From Robertmurraya_A mangrovi (GTDB lineage Bacteria; Bacillota; Bacilli; Bacillales; Cytobacillaceae), in assembly GCF_034427655.1 (NCBI RefSeq), contig NZ_JAXOFX010000007.1, positions 135,472 to 199,471 on the forward strand: a stretch of DNA of 64,000 bases, read 5' to 3'. How positions within the stretch are numbered: position 1 is the first letter of the stretch; the number at the start of each line of letters is the position of its first letter. The translations under genes were made by a program, and so were the position numbers. Positions 25,897 to 35,207 of this stretch are shown here, piece by piece. The notes beneath the pieces were generated by a model. The model was not told the DNA's origin. It was given only the letters and a program-made list of their open reading frames with translations, and searched no databases.

Positions 25897-27099
25897 TTAT
25901 TTTCCTAAAGCTTGTTCACGTAGTGTGCTAGCTTTGTCTGTTCTTTCCCAAGGAAGATCTACATCTGTACGTCCGAAGTGTCCGTAAGCAGCTGTTTGCT
26001 TGTAGATTGGGCGACGTAGGTCTAGCATGTTGATGATTCCAGCTGGACGTAGGTCAAAGTTAGAGCTTACTACATCTACTAGTACTTCTTCACTTACAGC
26101 GCCTGTCCCAAATGTGTCAATTGAGATAGAAACTGGGCGTGCTACACCAATAGCGTATGCAAGTTGAACTTCAACTTTATCAGCTAATCCAGCAGCAACG
26201 ATGTTCTTTGCAACATAACGAGCAGCGTATGCAGCAGAACGGTCAACTTTTGTAGGATCCTTACCAGAGAATGCCCCACCGCCGTGACGAGCATATCCAC
26301 CGTAAGTATCTACGATAATTTTACGTCCTGTTAAACCAGCATCCCCTTGTGGCCCACCGATTACGAAACGTCCTGTTGGGTTAATGAAATACTTTGTATT
26401 TTCATCAATTAGTTCGCTAGGTACAACTGGAGCGATAACGTGTTCTTTAAGGTTACGTTGGATTTGCTCTAGTGCTACTTCTGGGTGATGTTGAGTTGAA
26501 ATAACAATTGTATCGATACGTACTGGTTTGTTGTTTTCATCATACTCAACTGTTACTTGAGTTTTACCATCTGGACGAAGGTAAGGAAGAATATCTTCTT
26601 TACGTACTTCAGTCAGACGACGTGCTAATTTGTGAGCTAATGAAATCGGAAGAGGCATCAGCTCTTTTGTTTCATTACATGCAAAACCAAACATTAAACC
26701 TTGGTCCCCTGCACCGATTGCTTCGATCTCGTCATCAGACATTTGTCCTTCACGAGCTTCAAGAGCTTGGTCAACACCCATTGCGATGTCAGCAGATTGC
26801 TCATCGATAGAAGTTAATACCGCACAAGTTTCTGAGTCGAAACCATACTTCGCACGAGTATAACCAATTTCTTTAATCGTTTCACGAACGATTTTAGGAA
26901 TGTCTACATAAGTAGAAGTAGTGATTTCACCTGCAACTAAAACTAAACCTGTAGTTACAGAAGTTTCAGCAGCAACACGAGCATTCGCATCCTTTGATAA
27001 GATAGCATCTAAAATTGCGTCAGAGATTTGGTCACTGATTTTATCCGGATGACCTTCAGTTACTGACTCAGAAGTAAACAAACGACGTTTTGTTGACAT
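25897..27099 (-). CDS. metK: S-adenosylmethionine synthetase
   Basis: This enzyme makes S-adenosylmethionine from methionine and ATP in the cytoplasm, acting as a tetramer. It is 400 aa, the normal length. The N-terminal FTSESVTEGHPDKISDQISD contains the ATP-binding His. GAGDQGLMFGFA is the signature hexapeptide region, and GGGAFSGKDPTKVDRSAAYA is the phosphate-binding loop. The ATG follows AAAGGAGG. It is controlled by a SAM-I riboswitch in its leader: high SAM should terminate the transcript. Confidence 0.98.
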   Translation of the reverse strand: MSTKRRLFTSESVTEGHPDKISDQISDAILDAILSKDANARVAAETSVTTGLVLVAGEITTSTYVDIPKIVRETIKEIGYTRAKYGFDSETCAVLTSIDEQSADIAMGVDQALEAREGQMSDDEIEAIGAGDQGLMFGFACNETKELMPLPISLAHKLARRLTEVRKEDILPYLRPDGKTQVTVEYDENNKPVRIDTIVISTQHHPEVALEQIQRNLKEHVIAPVVPSELIDENTKYFINPTGRFVIGGPQGDAGLTGRKIIVDTYGGYARHGGGAFSGKDPTKVDRSAAYAARYVAKNIVAAGLADKVEVQLAYAIGVARPVSISIDTFGTGAVSEEVLVDVVSSNFDLRPAGIINMLDLRRPIYKQTAAYGHFGRTDVDLPWERTDKASTLREQALGK

Positions 27100-27319
27100 C
27101 TGATTTCCTCCTTTAAGTATATTTATAAAACTGAACGAGGTGTTCCTTAGCTAAACGATCTATGTAAACCTCGGTTTGATACGGAACTCATTCCCTAATT
27201 AGTATGAAATAAACATGTCGTTTTTATAAGGAAACAGAGTAAATTATCCAAAATTCTTATAAAAACGTTCATATTCTTTGTTGATTTTTTAAAAGGCAAC
27301 AATAATTTAAAAAATAAAA

Positions 27320-27579
27320 AACCTTCCCGTTGTTATGAGGAAAGGTTATAAGCAAAATGATTTGCGCCTTTCACTCTTATCGTTCAAGGATTGGATCCTT
27401 GCTTCAGGTTTAGCACCTTTGCTCGGAAAATGACCGTGAAGAATGGGATGAATAAATAACTGCACAGACTATTTGACTGGCAAGCAATATATTTCAAACC
27501 TTATGTACGGGTCGCTTTCTTCGTTTAGCAGGTTGCTGGGTTTCATTGGGCCTGTCCCTCCACCAGCTCGGGATAAGAG
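27320..27579 (-). promoter_or_regulatory. SAM-I riboswitch (S-box) of metK with enlarged P3 arm
   Basis: P1 is closed by CTCTTATC (27579-27572) and GATAAGAG (27381-27374). Between them are the conserved GGTGGAGGGACAGGCCC, ATGAAACCCAGCAACC, GGTGCTAAACCTGAAGCA and ATCCTTGAACGATAAG. The expression platform is a terminator, AACCTTTCC / GGGAAGGTT plus TTTTTTATTTTTT (27347-27310). The arm between TGCT (27530-27527) and AGCA (27423-27420) holds 103 nt, much longer than the usual P3. Confidence 0.95.
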
Positions 27580-27598
27580 AGTATCCGTTCAAATCCAA

Positions 27599-27628
27599 AT
27601 CATACTGGAATGTATAAGTATATGTCAA
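27599..27628 (-). promoter_or_regulatory. SigA-type promoter of metK
   Basis: On the minus strand a perfect TTGACA (27628-27623), 18-bp spacer, and TATGAT (27604-27599), directly before the SAM-I aptamer. Confidence 0.8.
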
Positions 27629-27891
27629 TCATTTTGTTGTATTTTGTCGATGTTTTTTAAAATAGTTAAGTTTATTCAGTTTTAGCCTTCCTATTTATAT
27701 ATGTTTTAAAAAATCTTTAAGATTAAACTTGTCTAAATAAAGTCTTATAAATATGATATAAATGTATCAATTTTTAAAATCACCTTTTAAAAATTTATAA
27801 ATAGTATAGATTATTAATTTAAATGTGTTATACTATTTGTGAGATAATAACTTATAAAAAACAATAACAAATAAAGGAAGGTATTTATCAG

Positions 27892-29478
27892 ATGAATTCT
27901 GTTAGTATTTCCAATCAATTAAATGAATTGTTAAAATCTAATCACGTTCATGTTCAGTTGTCCGTGCCTCAATTAGTGGAGAAAGTATTAACTCGCAACG
28001 AGGGAGTTTTAACTTCTACTGGCGCAGTACGTGCAACAACAGGAAAATATACAGGACGTTCTCCTAAAGATAAATATATTGTAGATGAAGCTTCAAATAG
28101 AGATAAAATTGATTGGGGTTCTGTTAATCAACCAATCTCTGAAGAAGTTTTTGATAAATTATATAACAAAGTATTAAACTACTTAAAGGAAAAAGACGAA
28201 CTATTTGTTTTCAATGGCTTCGCTGGTGCTGATAAGAAACACCGCCTGGCTATCCAAGTAGTTAATGAATATGCTTGGCATAACTTATTTGCACACCAAT
28301 TATTTATTCGCCCGACTGAAGAAGAATTACTTGATCATAAATCAGAGTTCACGGTTATTTCTGCTCCAACTTTTAAAGCAGACCCTTCTGTTGATGGAAC
28401 GAAATCTGAAACTTTCATTATTGTATCATTTGAGCGTCGTACAGTGTTAATCGGTGGTACTGAGTATGCTGGAGAAATGAAAAAGTCTATTTTCTCAGTA
28501 ATGAACTACTTACTACCTGAAAATAATATTTTCCCAATGCACTGTTCTGCAAACGTTGGACTTGAAGGAGATGTTGCTTTATTCTTCGGCCTTTCTGGGA
28601 CAGGAAAAACAACTTTATCAGCTGATGAAAATCGCCGTTTAATTGGTGACGACGAGCATGGCTGGTCTCCTAATGGAGTATTTAACATCGAAGGCGGATG
28701 TTATGCAAAATGTATTAATCTTTCACATGAAAAAGAGCCACAAATCTTTGACGCGATTCGATTTGGTTCTGTTTTAGAGAACGTGGTTGTTAATAACGAA
28801 TCTCGTATCGCTGATTATGATGATGGTACGTTAACAGAAAATACTCGTGCGGCTTATCCATTACAAGCTATAGATAATATTGTTGACCCAAGTGTTGCCG
28901 GTCATCCAAATACGATTATTTTCTTAACAGCAGATGCTTTTGGAGTGCTTCCTCCAATCTCTAAACTTTCTAAAGAGCAAGCAATGTTCCACTTCTTAAG
29001 TGGTTATACTTCAAAACTAGCTGGAACTGAGCGTGGAATCACTTCACCACAAGCAACATTCTCAACTTGCTTTGGTTCACCGTTCCTTCCACTTGCAGCT
29101 ACTCGTTATGCTGAGATGTTAGGTGAAAAAATCGATGAGCACAATGTAAATGTTTATCTAGTGAACACAGGCTGGTCTGGTGGAGAGTACGGAGTAGGTA
29201 GCCGTATGAAACTAAGCTATACACGTGCAATGGTTCAAGCGGCTTTAGTTGGGGAATTAAACAACACGGAAACAGTTAAAGACTCAATCTTTGGTCTAGA
29301 AATTCCTTTACATGTACCTGGTGTACCTGATGACGTTCTTCAACCAAATAAAACTTGGGCAGATCAAGCTGCTTATGAAGTAAAAGCAAAAGAACTAGCT
29401 GCTAAATTCAAAGAGAACTTTAAAAAATTCTCTAACGTACCTTCTGAAATTGAAGAAAAAGGCGGACCAATCGCTTAA
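27892..29478 (+). CDS. pckA: Phosphoenolpyruvate carboxykinase (ATP)
   Basis: This enzyme turns oxaloacetate and ATP into phosphoenolpyruvate, CO2 and ADP, the first committed step of gluconeogenesis. It has 528 aa, the normal length for the ATP-type enzyme. The kinase P-loop is GLSGTGKTTLSAD at about residues 233-245, followed by the metal-binding IGDDEHGW. The substrate region GRSPKDKYIVDE lies near residue 55. The ATG follows AAAGGAAGG. It diverges from metK, as in B. subtilis; there pckA is repressed on glucose by CcpN, but I did not find that operator here. Confidence 0.97.
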   Translation: MNSVSISNQLNELLKSNHVHVQLSVPQLVEKVLTRNEGVLTSTGAVRATTGKYTGRSPKDKYIVDEASNRDKIDWGSVNQPISEEVFDKLYNKVLNYLKEKDELFVFNGFAGADKKHRLAIQVVNEYAWHNLFAHQLFIRPTEEELLDHKSEFTVISAPTFKADPSVDGTKSETFIIVSFERRTVLIGGTEYAGEMKKSIFSVMNYLLPENNIFPMHCSANVGLEGDVALFFGLSGTGKTTLSADENRRLIGDDEHGWSPNGVFNIEGGCYAKCINLSHEKEPQIFDAIRFGSVLENVVVNNESRIADYDDGTLTENTRAAYPLQAIDNIVDPSVAGHPNTIIFLTADAFGVLPPISKLSKEQAMFHFLSGYTSKLAGTERGITSPQATFSTCFGSPFLPLAATRYAEMLGEKIDEHNVNVYLVNTGWSGGEYGVGSRMKLSYTRAMVQAALVGELNNTETVKDSIFGLEIPLHVPGVPDDVLQPNKTWADQAAYEVKAKELAAKFKENFKKFSNVPSEIEEKGGPIA

Positions 29479-29505
29479 TATAGGTTATTGAAAAACAGAC
29501 TTAAA

Positions 29506-29540
29506 AAGGAGACCCAGCTTAAATGTTGGGTCTCCTTCTC
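29506..29540 (+). terminator. Terminator after pckA
   Basis: Perfect 13-bp stem AAGGAGACCCAGC / GTTGGGTCTCCTT (one G-T pair) with a 6-nt loop; the T-run after it is short. Confidence 0.75.
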
Positions 29541-29568
29541 TATTTACCTGGGATTCACTCATACTAAA

Positions 29569-29811
29569 TTAGTTTGTTGAATTTAATGCAACCAATTGGT
29601 ATGTAATCTTTGTTTGGTTATTTTCCATTTCGACTTTTTTTATGACTGCTGTTCCACTAAGTTCCCCATCTAACGTGCGTCTTACCTCAACTGGGATATC
29701 AATAGGATATAATCGATAGCCTTCCTTGACTAACGTAAAAACATTCTCTTCTAATCGTGACTCTCTTCCTTTTGTAACGATCAAGGTATTTAGCTCTAAA
29801 GGCATTCCCAT
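29569..29811 (-). CDS. ytmB: YtmB, DUF2584 family protein
   Basis: An 80-aa soluble protein of unknown function, family DUF2584. It begins MGMPLELNTLIVTKGRESRL and has a mostly beta-strand pattern (YRLYPIDIPVEV, GTAVIKKVEM, TKITYQLVAL). The ribosome site is AAAAGGAGAG. It lies 79 bp downstream of ytmA on the same strand, the arrangement known from B. subtilis. Nothing in it suggests an active site. Confidence 0.85.
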   Translation of the reverse strand: MGMPLELNTLIVTKGRESRLEENVFTLVKEGYRLYPIDIPVEVRRTLDGELSGTAVIKKVEMENNQTKITYQLVALNSTN

Positions 29812-29890
29812 AGATTTTCTCTCCTTTTAATGTTCGTCCTGTCTACTAAAACGCATTATATTAAAGTAGACTTTCCTTAATAATATATTA

Positions 29891-30682
29891 TCATTTTTGG
29901 CTGTGATTTTTCATCCATTTCGTCAAATCACAAACTACTTTCCGATTTGTTACCGGAGGGAAATAATGTGTGAAATGATCAAAGTACCAGCTTTCTACAT
30001 CTTTGTTCAGTGTCTTTAATCTTTTTTCTAATCGATAAGCATGTTCAACTGACACATTGTGATCATTTACTCCATGTATAATTAATGCGGGGGCTTTTAA
30101 TTGTTCTAAATGAAATAATGGTGTCCGATATTTATAGCGTTCTGGATACTTTGTCGGAGTTCCCCCAATGACCCGTTTCATCATTCTACGCAAATCTTTT
30201 CTTTCAACATAAGTTAAAAACATATCACTAACCCCACCCCAGGTAACAACAGAGGTTGTTTCTGGGAATTGAATGGCTGTCATTAAAGCCATTACCCCAC
30301 CTCTTGAAAAGCCAAAAATATGTATGTTTTTAACACGCGGGTGATTTTTCAAAATTTCAAAAGCTGAGAAGGCATCTTGTCGATCATCTCCAGCAAAGTC
30401 TTCATTTCCCTCCCCACCTTGATTTCCGCGATAATAAGGGGCAAAAACAATAAAACCTTCAGAAGCAAACTGAACAATCCTCGCTGGTCTTACTTTTCCA
30501 ACATTTTTAATACCGCCTCTTAAGTAGAGAAAACCATCATGAATGTCCATATTCTTTGGTTCTGCTAAGAGTCCCTTCACTTTTAATCCCCCTGAAATAT
30601 AGGTTACAACGGATAGCTCAATATTCGGATTAGGGGAAGGAAACCTCTGTACTTGAATAACTTGTCCATCTATGAAATCCAT
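29891..30682 (-). CDS. ytmA: YtmA, S9/alpha-beta hydrolase family peptidase or esterase
   Basis: This 263-aa alpha/beta hydrolase belongs to the prolyl oligopeptidase (S9) catalytic-domain group. The nucleophile elbow is GFSRGG (GxSxG) at about residue 126, the acid HGVNDHNVS near 210, and the His is in DHFTHYFPP near 242, a complete triad. The oxyanion region is LYLRGGIKNVG. There is no beta-propeller and no signal peptide, so it is a small cytoplasmic peptidase or esterase of unknown substrate. It probably shares a transcript with ytmB. Confidence 0.85.
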   Translation of the reverse strand: MDFIDGQVIQVQRFPSPNPNIELSVVTYISGGLKVKGLLAEPKNMDIHDGFLYLRGGIKNVGKVRPARIVQFASEGFIVFAPYYRGNQGGEGNEDFAGDDRQDAFSAFEILKNHPRVKNIHIFGFSRGGVMALMTAIQFPETTSVVTWGGVSDMFLTYVERKDLRRMMKRVIGGTPTKYPERYKYRTPLFHLEQLKAPALIIHGVNDHNVSVEHAYRLEKRLKTLNKDVESWYFDHFTHYFPPVTNRKVVCDLTKWMKNHSQK

Positions 30683-30940
30683 CTTTTCACTCCTATTTTT
30701 CTCGTCTTTGTATACTAGCCTGAACCTTTATAACTGTTTTTAATAAACTAGCTTAGGGAAGTCCATATTTCCACTCAATTGAGCCAAGTTACTCCGTTTC
30801 TACACTGATTACGTCCTAAAAAAAACTCCCTAAATTTAGGCATGGGCATACACACATTTTTAGTTCCATCATACGATATGGTAGGCTCGTGAAGCGTTTA
30901 TATACATTTTTCTTTATTGAACAATTAGGGAGGTTTATCT

Positions 30941-31936
30941 ATGAAAAAATGGTTAAAAATTAGTTTTTCCTTATGTTTAATTGCCATTCTTATTATACCT
31001 CTTGCGGCATGTAACAAGGAAGAAGTGACCAAAGTCAGAATTGCGGAAGTAACTCGTTCCATTTTTTATGCACCACAATACGTAGCAATTGAAAAAGGTT
31101 TTTTTGAGGAAGAAGGGTTGGACGTTGAGTTAACAACCACTTGGGGTGGAGATAAAACAATGACAGCCCTTGTATCTGACGGGGCAGATGTTGCACTAGT
31201 AGGATCTGAAACTTCAATTTACGTTTATGCTCAAGGTACTAGTGATCCTGTTATCAACTTTGCTCAATTAACTCAAACAGACGGCACTTTCTTAGTTGCT
31301 AGAAACAAAATTGATAATTTTTCATGGGACCAGTTAAAAGGATCAACGTTCTTAGGGCAACGTAAAGGCGGAATGCCACAGATGGTTGGAGAATATGTGT
31401 TAAAGCAACACGGTATTGATCCACAAAATGATTTGAATTTAATTCAAAATGTTGACTTTGGAAACATTCCAAGCGCTTTTGCGTCCGGTACAGGAGATTT
31501 TGTTCAATTATTCGAGCCAACTGCCAGCGTTTTTGAAAAAGAAGGAGTAGGGCACATTGTAGCGTCGTTTGGAACAGAATCTGGAAAAGTACCTTATACG
31601 ACTTTCATGGCTAAAGAAAGCTTTATGAAAGACAACGAGGAAACCGTTGAGAAGTTTACTAGAGCCATTTATAAAGCACAGCAATGGGTACAGGAAAATA
31701 GTACAGAGGAAATTGCCAAGGTAGTTCAGCCTTATTTTGAGGATACAGAATTGGATATTATCGAGATGGTAGTTGATCGTTATAAAAGCCAAGGTTCCTT
31801 TGCCGATAACCCGATTTTAGATAAGGAAGAATGGGAAAACCTACAAAATATTATGGATGAAGCGGGAGAACTTCCTAAACGTGTAGACCATGGTACATTA
31901 GTAAACACTTCCATTGCTGAAAATGTAATGAAATAG
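30941..31936 (+). CDS. ytlA: ABC transporter substrate-binding lipoprotein YtlA
   Basis: A 331-aa lipoprotein of the NMT1/THI5-SsuA type (taurine, sulfonate or pyrimidine-precursor binding proteins). The signal peptide ends in the lipobox LAAC at about residues 21-24. The mature start VRIAEVTRSIFYAPQYVA and KGFFEEEGLDVEL are family hallmarks. It heads a three-gene unit with the ATPase and permease below. B. subtilis YtlA/C/D have the same order and their ligand is not firmly known; thiamine-precursor or sulfonate-like ligands are family-level possibilities. No thiamine or S-box riboswitch is seen in the 258-bp leader. Confidence 0.88.
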   Translation: MKKWLKISFSLCLIAILIIPLAACNKEEVTKVRIAEVTRSIFYAPQYVAIEKGFFEEEGLDVELTTTWGGDKTMTALVSDGADVALVGSETSIYVYAQGTSDPVINFAQLTQTDGTFLVARNKIDNFSWDQLKGSTFLGQRKGGMPQMVGEYVLKQHGIDPQNDLNLIQNVDFGNIPSAFASGTGDFVQLFEPTASVFEKEGVGHIVASFGTESGKVPYTTFMAKESFMKDNEETVEKFTRAIYKAQQWVQENSTEEIAKVVQPYFEDTELDIIEMVVDRYKSQGSFADNPILDKEEWENLQNIMDEAGELPKRVDHGTLVNTSIAENVMK

Positions 31937-32029
31937 TGGATGGATAAGAGCTCTTCTTTCTAAAAATGTGTTCGAAACTGAACTACATGGATTTTAGTTT
32001 AAAAAAAGCCTTAAAAGAGGAGGCCGAAG

Positions 32030-32809
32030 ATGAGTTTATTAAAACTTGATGGAATCCATCATTCTTACTTTACACAAACCACTGCGACCACGGCCCTCTC
32101 CGATATTTCACTTGATATCGAGGAAGGGGAATTTGTCTCCTTTCTCGGTCCAAGTGGATGCGGTAAAACAACATTACTCTCCATTATAGCGGGATTAATC
32201 AAGCCTACTGAAGGGACTGTCATGTTAGAAGGCCAATCCGTACAAGAATCGGTAAATAAAATTGGTTATATGCTACAACAAGATTACCTTTTTCCTTGGA
32301 AATCAATTGAGGAAAACATTCTGCTTGGATTAAAAATCGGAGGTACATTAAAATCCTCTAAAATAGAATATGCTAAAAGCTTACTTGAACAGATGGGGTT
32401 AAAGGGCTTTGAAACTCAATATCCAAAGCAACTTTCTGGAGGGATGAGGCAGCGTGTTGCTCTAGTAAGAACGCTGGCAACCGAACCAAAATTACTCATG
32501 CTAGATGAACCGTTCTCCGCATTGGATTATCAAACCAAATTAAAACTAGAAGACTTAGTTTCAGATACTTTAAAGTCTTATGGGAAAACAGCTATTCTTG
32601 TCACTCATGATATTGGAGAGGCTATCGCCATGAGCGATCGGATTTTCTTATTTTCAGCTCGTCCAGGAAAGCTACACCGTACTTTTTTAGTTCCTGATGA
32701 GTTGAGAAAATTAACACCTTTTAATGCCCGTAACCACGAAACCTATTCAGTCTTATTTCAAAAAGTATGGAAGGAGTTGGAATCACTTGAGTCCAGAGAA
32801 GAACACTAA
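32030..32809 (+). CDS. ytlC: ABC transporter ATP-binding protein YtlC
   Basis: A 259-aa nucleotide-binding subunit that should power the YtlACD importer. Walker A is GPSGCGKTTLL at about residues 40-50, the Q-loop is in LQQDYLFPW, the signature is LSGGMRQRVAL, Walker B LLMLDEPFSALD, and the switch His is in LVTHDIGEA. This is the SsuB/TauB type. The ATG follows AAGAGGAGG. The gene overlaps the permease start by 23 nt. Confidence 0.92.
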   Translation: MSLLKLDGIHHSYFTQTTATTALSDISLDIEEGEFVSFLGPSGCGKTTLLSIIAGLIKPTEGTVMLEGQSVQESVNKIGYMLQQDYLFPWKSIEENILLGLKIGGTLKSSKIEYAKSLLEQMGLKGFETQYPKQLSGGMRQRVALVRTLATEPKLLMLDEPFSALDYQTKLKLEDLVSDTLKSYGKTAILVTHDIGEAIAMSDRIFLFSARPGKLHRTFLVPDELRKLTPFNARNHETYSVLFQKVWKELESLESREEH

Positions 32810-33596
32810 ACTCCTCCATCAACAATATATTGAATCATTAAAAATAGAAAAAAGATGGGTCCGCTTCTATCAGCTTGTTATTTTTCTCGTCTTTTTTGTT
32901 GGGTGGGAAGTGGCAAGTCAGAAACAATGGATTAACCCATTAATTTTTAGTTCTCCTTCAAAGGTATGGACATTATTTTTAGAAAAAATCCAAGACGGTA
33001 CGCTACTCACGAACCTTGGTTTTACACTAACAGAAACTGTGTTCGGATTTATATTAGGTACCCTCTTAGGAACAATTCTAGCTGCGATCCTTTGGTGGTC
33101 ACCTATTCTTTCTAAAATATTAGACCCTTATCTAGTCATCTTAAATGCTATGCCTAAAGTAGCCTTAGGTCCTATTTTAATTGTTGCACTAGGCCCTACC
33201 TTTACCTCCATTGTCGCCATGGGTGCCATTATTTCCGTCATCATCACTACCATCGTTGTTTACACCTCATTTAAAGAGGTCGATCCCAATTATTTAAAGG
33301 TACTCCAAACATTTGGAGCAACTAGGCTACAGTGCTTTAAAGAAGCAATCCTTCCCGCATCTTTTCCAACCATCATCTCAACTTTAAAGGTTAATGTAGG
33401 ACTATCGTGGGTTGGAGTCATTGTAGGGGAATTTCTCGTTTCCTCAAAAGGATTAGGGTACATGATTATTTATGGATTCCAGGTATTTAACTTCACCCTT
33501 GTCTTACTCGCACTTCTTGTGATTGCTGTATTTGCAACCATTATGTATCAGCTAGTGGAATTGCTGGAAAGGAAATTAATTAAAGATGGTTCATAA
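32787..33596 (+). CDS. ytlD: ABC transporter permease YtlD
   Basis: A 269-aa permease of the SsuC/TauC type with about six membrane segments. The family EAA loop is seen as VLQTFGATRLQCFKEAILPA. I start at TTG 32787 (MSPEKNTKLL...), which has the strong ribosome site GGAAGGAG 10 nt upstream inside ytlC. The frame is open to an ATG at 32724, but that would overlap ytlC by 86 nt without its own ribosome site. A terminator follows at 33598-33630. Confidence 0.88.
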   Translation: MSPEKNTKLLHQQYIESLKIEKRWVRFYQLVIFLVFFVGWEVASQKQWINPLIFSSPSKVWTLFLEKIQDGTLLTNLGFTLTETVFGFILGTLLGTILAAILWWSPILSKILDPYLVILNAMPKVALGPILIVALGPTFTSIVAMGAIISVIITTIVVYTSFKEVDPNYLKVLQTFGATRLQCFKEAILPASFPTIISTLKVNVGLSWVGVIVGEFLVSSKGLGYMIIYGFQVFNFTLVLLALLVIAVFATIMYQLVELLERKLIKDGS

Positions 33597-33597
33597 A

Positions 33598-33630
33598 AGA
33601 CAGGCGGTAAAAAACCGTCTGTCTGATTTT
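33598..33630. terminator. Bidirectional terminator between ytlD and ytkD
   Basis: Perfect 11-bp stem AGACAGGCGGT / ACCGTCTGTCT around A5, followed by GATTTTT. Confidence 0.85.
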
Positions 33631-34100
33631 TAGTGGCACATTTCCATAATGTAATGGATACTTTTCTCGATTACTTGATCCTTCATGATGAAACTGTAAT
33701 GACTAGAAAACCTAGTTTCTAATAGGGTATCCTCTACTAATACTGGTCCATCCGTTTCGTGATAATTCTGCTCAATCTCTAAGTGATCAACCACTCCATA
33801 AAAAATAGCTTTTACAAACGAATAATCCTCTTCCTTTACCTCATATTCACCTATGTATATTAAATCCTTTAGGACTGCTCCTGTCTCCTCTTTTACCTCA
33901 CGATAGGCTGCTGCTTCTAGTGTTTCATTGCTTTCTCTCTTACCACCTGGAAACTCCAGCCCCCTAGCTTTATGCTTCGTTAACAGCCACTCTCCATTGT
34001 AACGACAGATGACTAATACATGCTCAGGTTTTTGGGAGAAAGAATCCCGCTTGAAAGAAAGGTGAACAGTCTTTCCTTGTGAATCTTTAAAGATTTCCAT
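33630..34100 (-). CDS. ytkD: Nudix hydrolase YtkD
   Basis: A 156-aa Nudix enzyme. The Nudix box is complete: GGKRESNETLEAAAYREVKEETG, given here only as the G-x5-E-x7-REVKEETG pattern at about residues 52-74. B. subtilis YtkD hydrolyses 8-oxo-dGTP and has also been linked to RNA 5'-pyrophosphate removal, so nucleotide-pool cleaning is the likely job. No membrane segment. The start follows CTGAGGTG. It is a single gene convergent with ytlD. Confidence 0.88.
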   Translation of the reverse strand: MEIFKDSQGKTVHLSFKRDSFSQKPEHVLVICRYNGEWLLTKHKARGLEFPGGKRESNETLEAAAYREVKEETGAVLKDLIYIGEYEVKEEDYSFVKAIFYGVVDHLEIEQNYHETDGPVLVEDTLLETRFSSHYSFIMKDQVIEKSIHYIMEMCH

Positions 34101-34289
34101 CTTACACCTCAGTTATATTTAAATTTACCTAGTATTATTGTACCAAGTTTCGTGTTTTTAGAAACCTTTAATGCTCCTGTTCGTATATTACCCGAAAGCA
34201 TTTTCGGTAGGTGTTTATTGTACTCATAAACCAAACACCCTTCATGAAAAATCAACGAAAAGGCTAAAACAGTAAAAGGAGTGTACGTT

Positions 34290-35162
34290 TTGAAAAAATT
34301 ATTCCCAATATTTCTTGGAATCCTTCTCGCCTTTATGCTAGCGGGCTGTAATCAAACAGCAAAAACAGTAGACAAGGAAAGTAGCACTGGTAATAAAGAA
34401 GAACAAAAGAAAGAAGAAAAAATCTCTGAACTCACACTCGAGGAAGTACTGAACAAATCGATGGAAGCATCAGAACAATTAAAGAGCTTTACAGTAGCAA
34501 TGGAGATGGACCAGCAGTTAAGCTCGGACCAAGAGGAAACTTCTATGGATTTAAGCTCTACGATTGATATGCAAGTGGTTACCGAGCCAATGGCATTTTA
34601 TCAAAAAATGAAAATGACAGAAAAAGCTTCAAAAGAGTCCTTTGAAGTAGAAAGCTATTTCACACAAGATGGTATGTATTTATATGATGCGGCTGCAGGT
34701 AAATGGATGAAGTTTCCGACAGAGTTTTCTGATCAGTTACTACAGCTTTCTGATCAACAAACGAATCCTGCGGAGGAATTGAAGAAGCTGCAGAAATTTG
34801 TAGATGACTTTACTTTTGAACAAGATGACAAAACATACATTTTGAAATTAAAAGCATCCGGAGATAAATTTAGTGATTTTATTAAAGAAATGGCTCAGCA
34901 ATCTTTACCACCTCAAATGGGTGCTGGTGAAGAAATTATGGACCAAATGAAAGTAAATCAACTTGAATATGAAATCATTATTGCAAAAGATACCTTTTAT
35001 CCTACTCATCTAAATATTATGATGGACATGGAAATATCTGCTGACGGTCAAAAAGTTAAGATGGCACAGAGTGTAAAAGGGCAATATTCTAATTATAATA
35101 ATGTGGGCGAGATAACGGTACCTCAAGAAGTTCTTGATACGGCTGAAGAAATTGAAATGTAA
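34290..35162 (+). CDS. Lipoprotein of the DUF6612/LppX-LprAFG-like type
   Basis: A 290-aa lipoprotein. The signal peptide MKKLFPIFLGILLAFMLAGC ends in the lipobox LAGC. A Lys/Glu-rich linker (about residues 30-48) leads to a beta-rich domain with EQLKSFTVAMEMDQQL, a repeated ELxLxxxM pattern, YYFTQDGMYLYDAAAGKWMK-like strands and a C-terminal NYNNVGEITVPQEVLDTA. That end is typical of DUF6612-like proteins in Bacilli. Function is unknown. TTG 34290 is 8 nt after AAAGGAG and gives a standard signal peptide; GTG 34281 is the alternative. Confidence 0.78.
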   Translation: MKKLFPIFLGILLAFMLAGCNQTAKTVDKESSTGNKEEQKKEEKISELTLEEVLNKSMEASEQLKSFTVAMEMDQQLSSDQEETSMDLSSTIDMQVVTEPMAFYQKMKMTEKASKESFEVESYFTQDGMYLYDAAAGKWMKFPTEFSDQLLQLSDQQTNPAEELKKLQKFVDDFTFEQDDKTYILKLKASGDKFSDFIKEMAQQSLPPQMGAGEEIMDQMKVNQLEYEIIIAKDTFYPTHLNIMMDMEISADGQKVKMAQSVKGQYSNYNNVGEITVPQEVLDTAEEIEM

Positions 35163-35175
35163 AATAAATAGTTTG

Positions 35176-35207
35176 AATGGCTGCCTACTTGAGGCAGCCA
35201 TTTTACT
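35176..35207. terminator. Bidirectional terminator downstream of the lipoprotein gene
   Basis: Perfect 11-bp stem AATGGCTGCCT / AGGCAGCCATT, 5-nt loop, then TTAC; moderate T-run on each side. Confidence 0.75.

Noticed and set aside
30683..30940. Riboswitch in the ytlA leader
   Set aside because: No thi-box, S-box or other conserved aptamer blocks could be found on reading.
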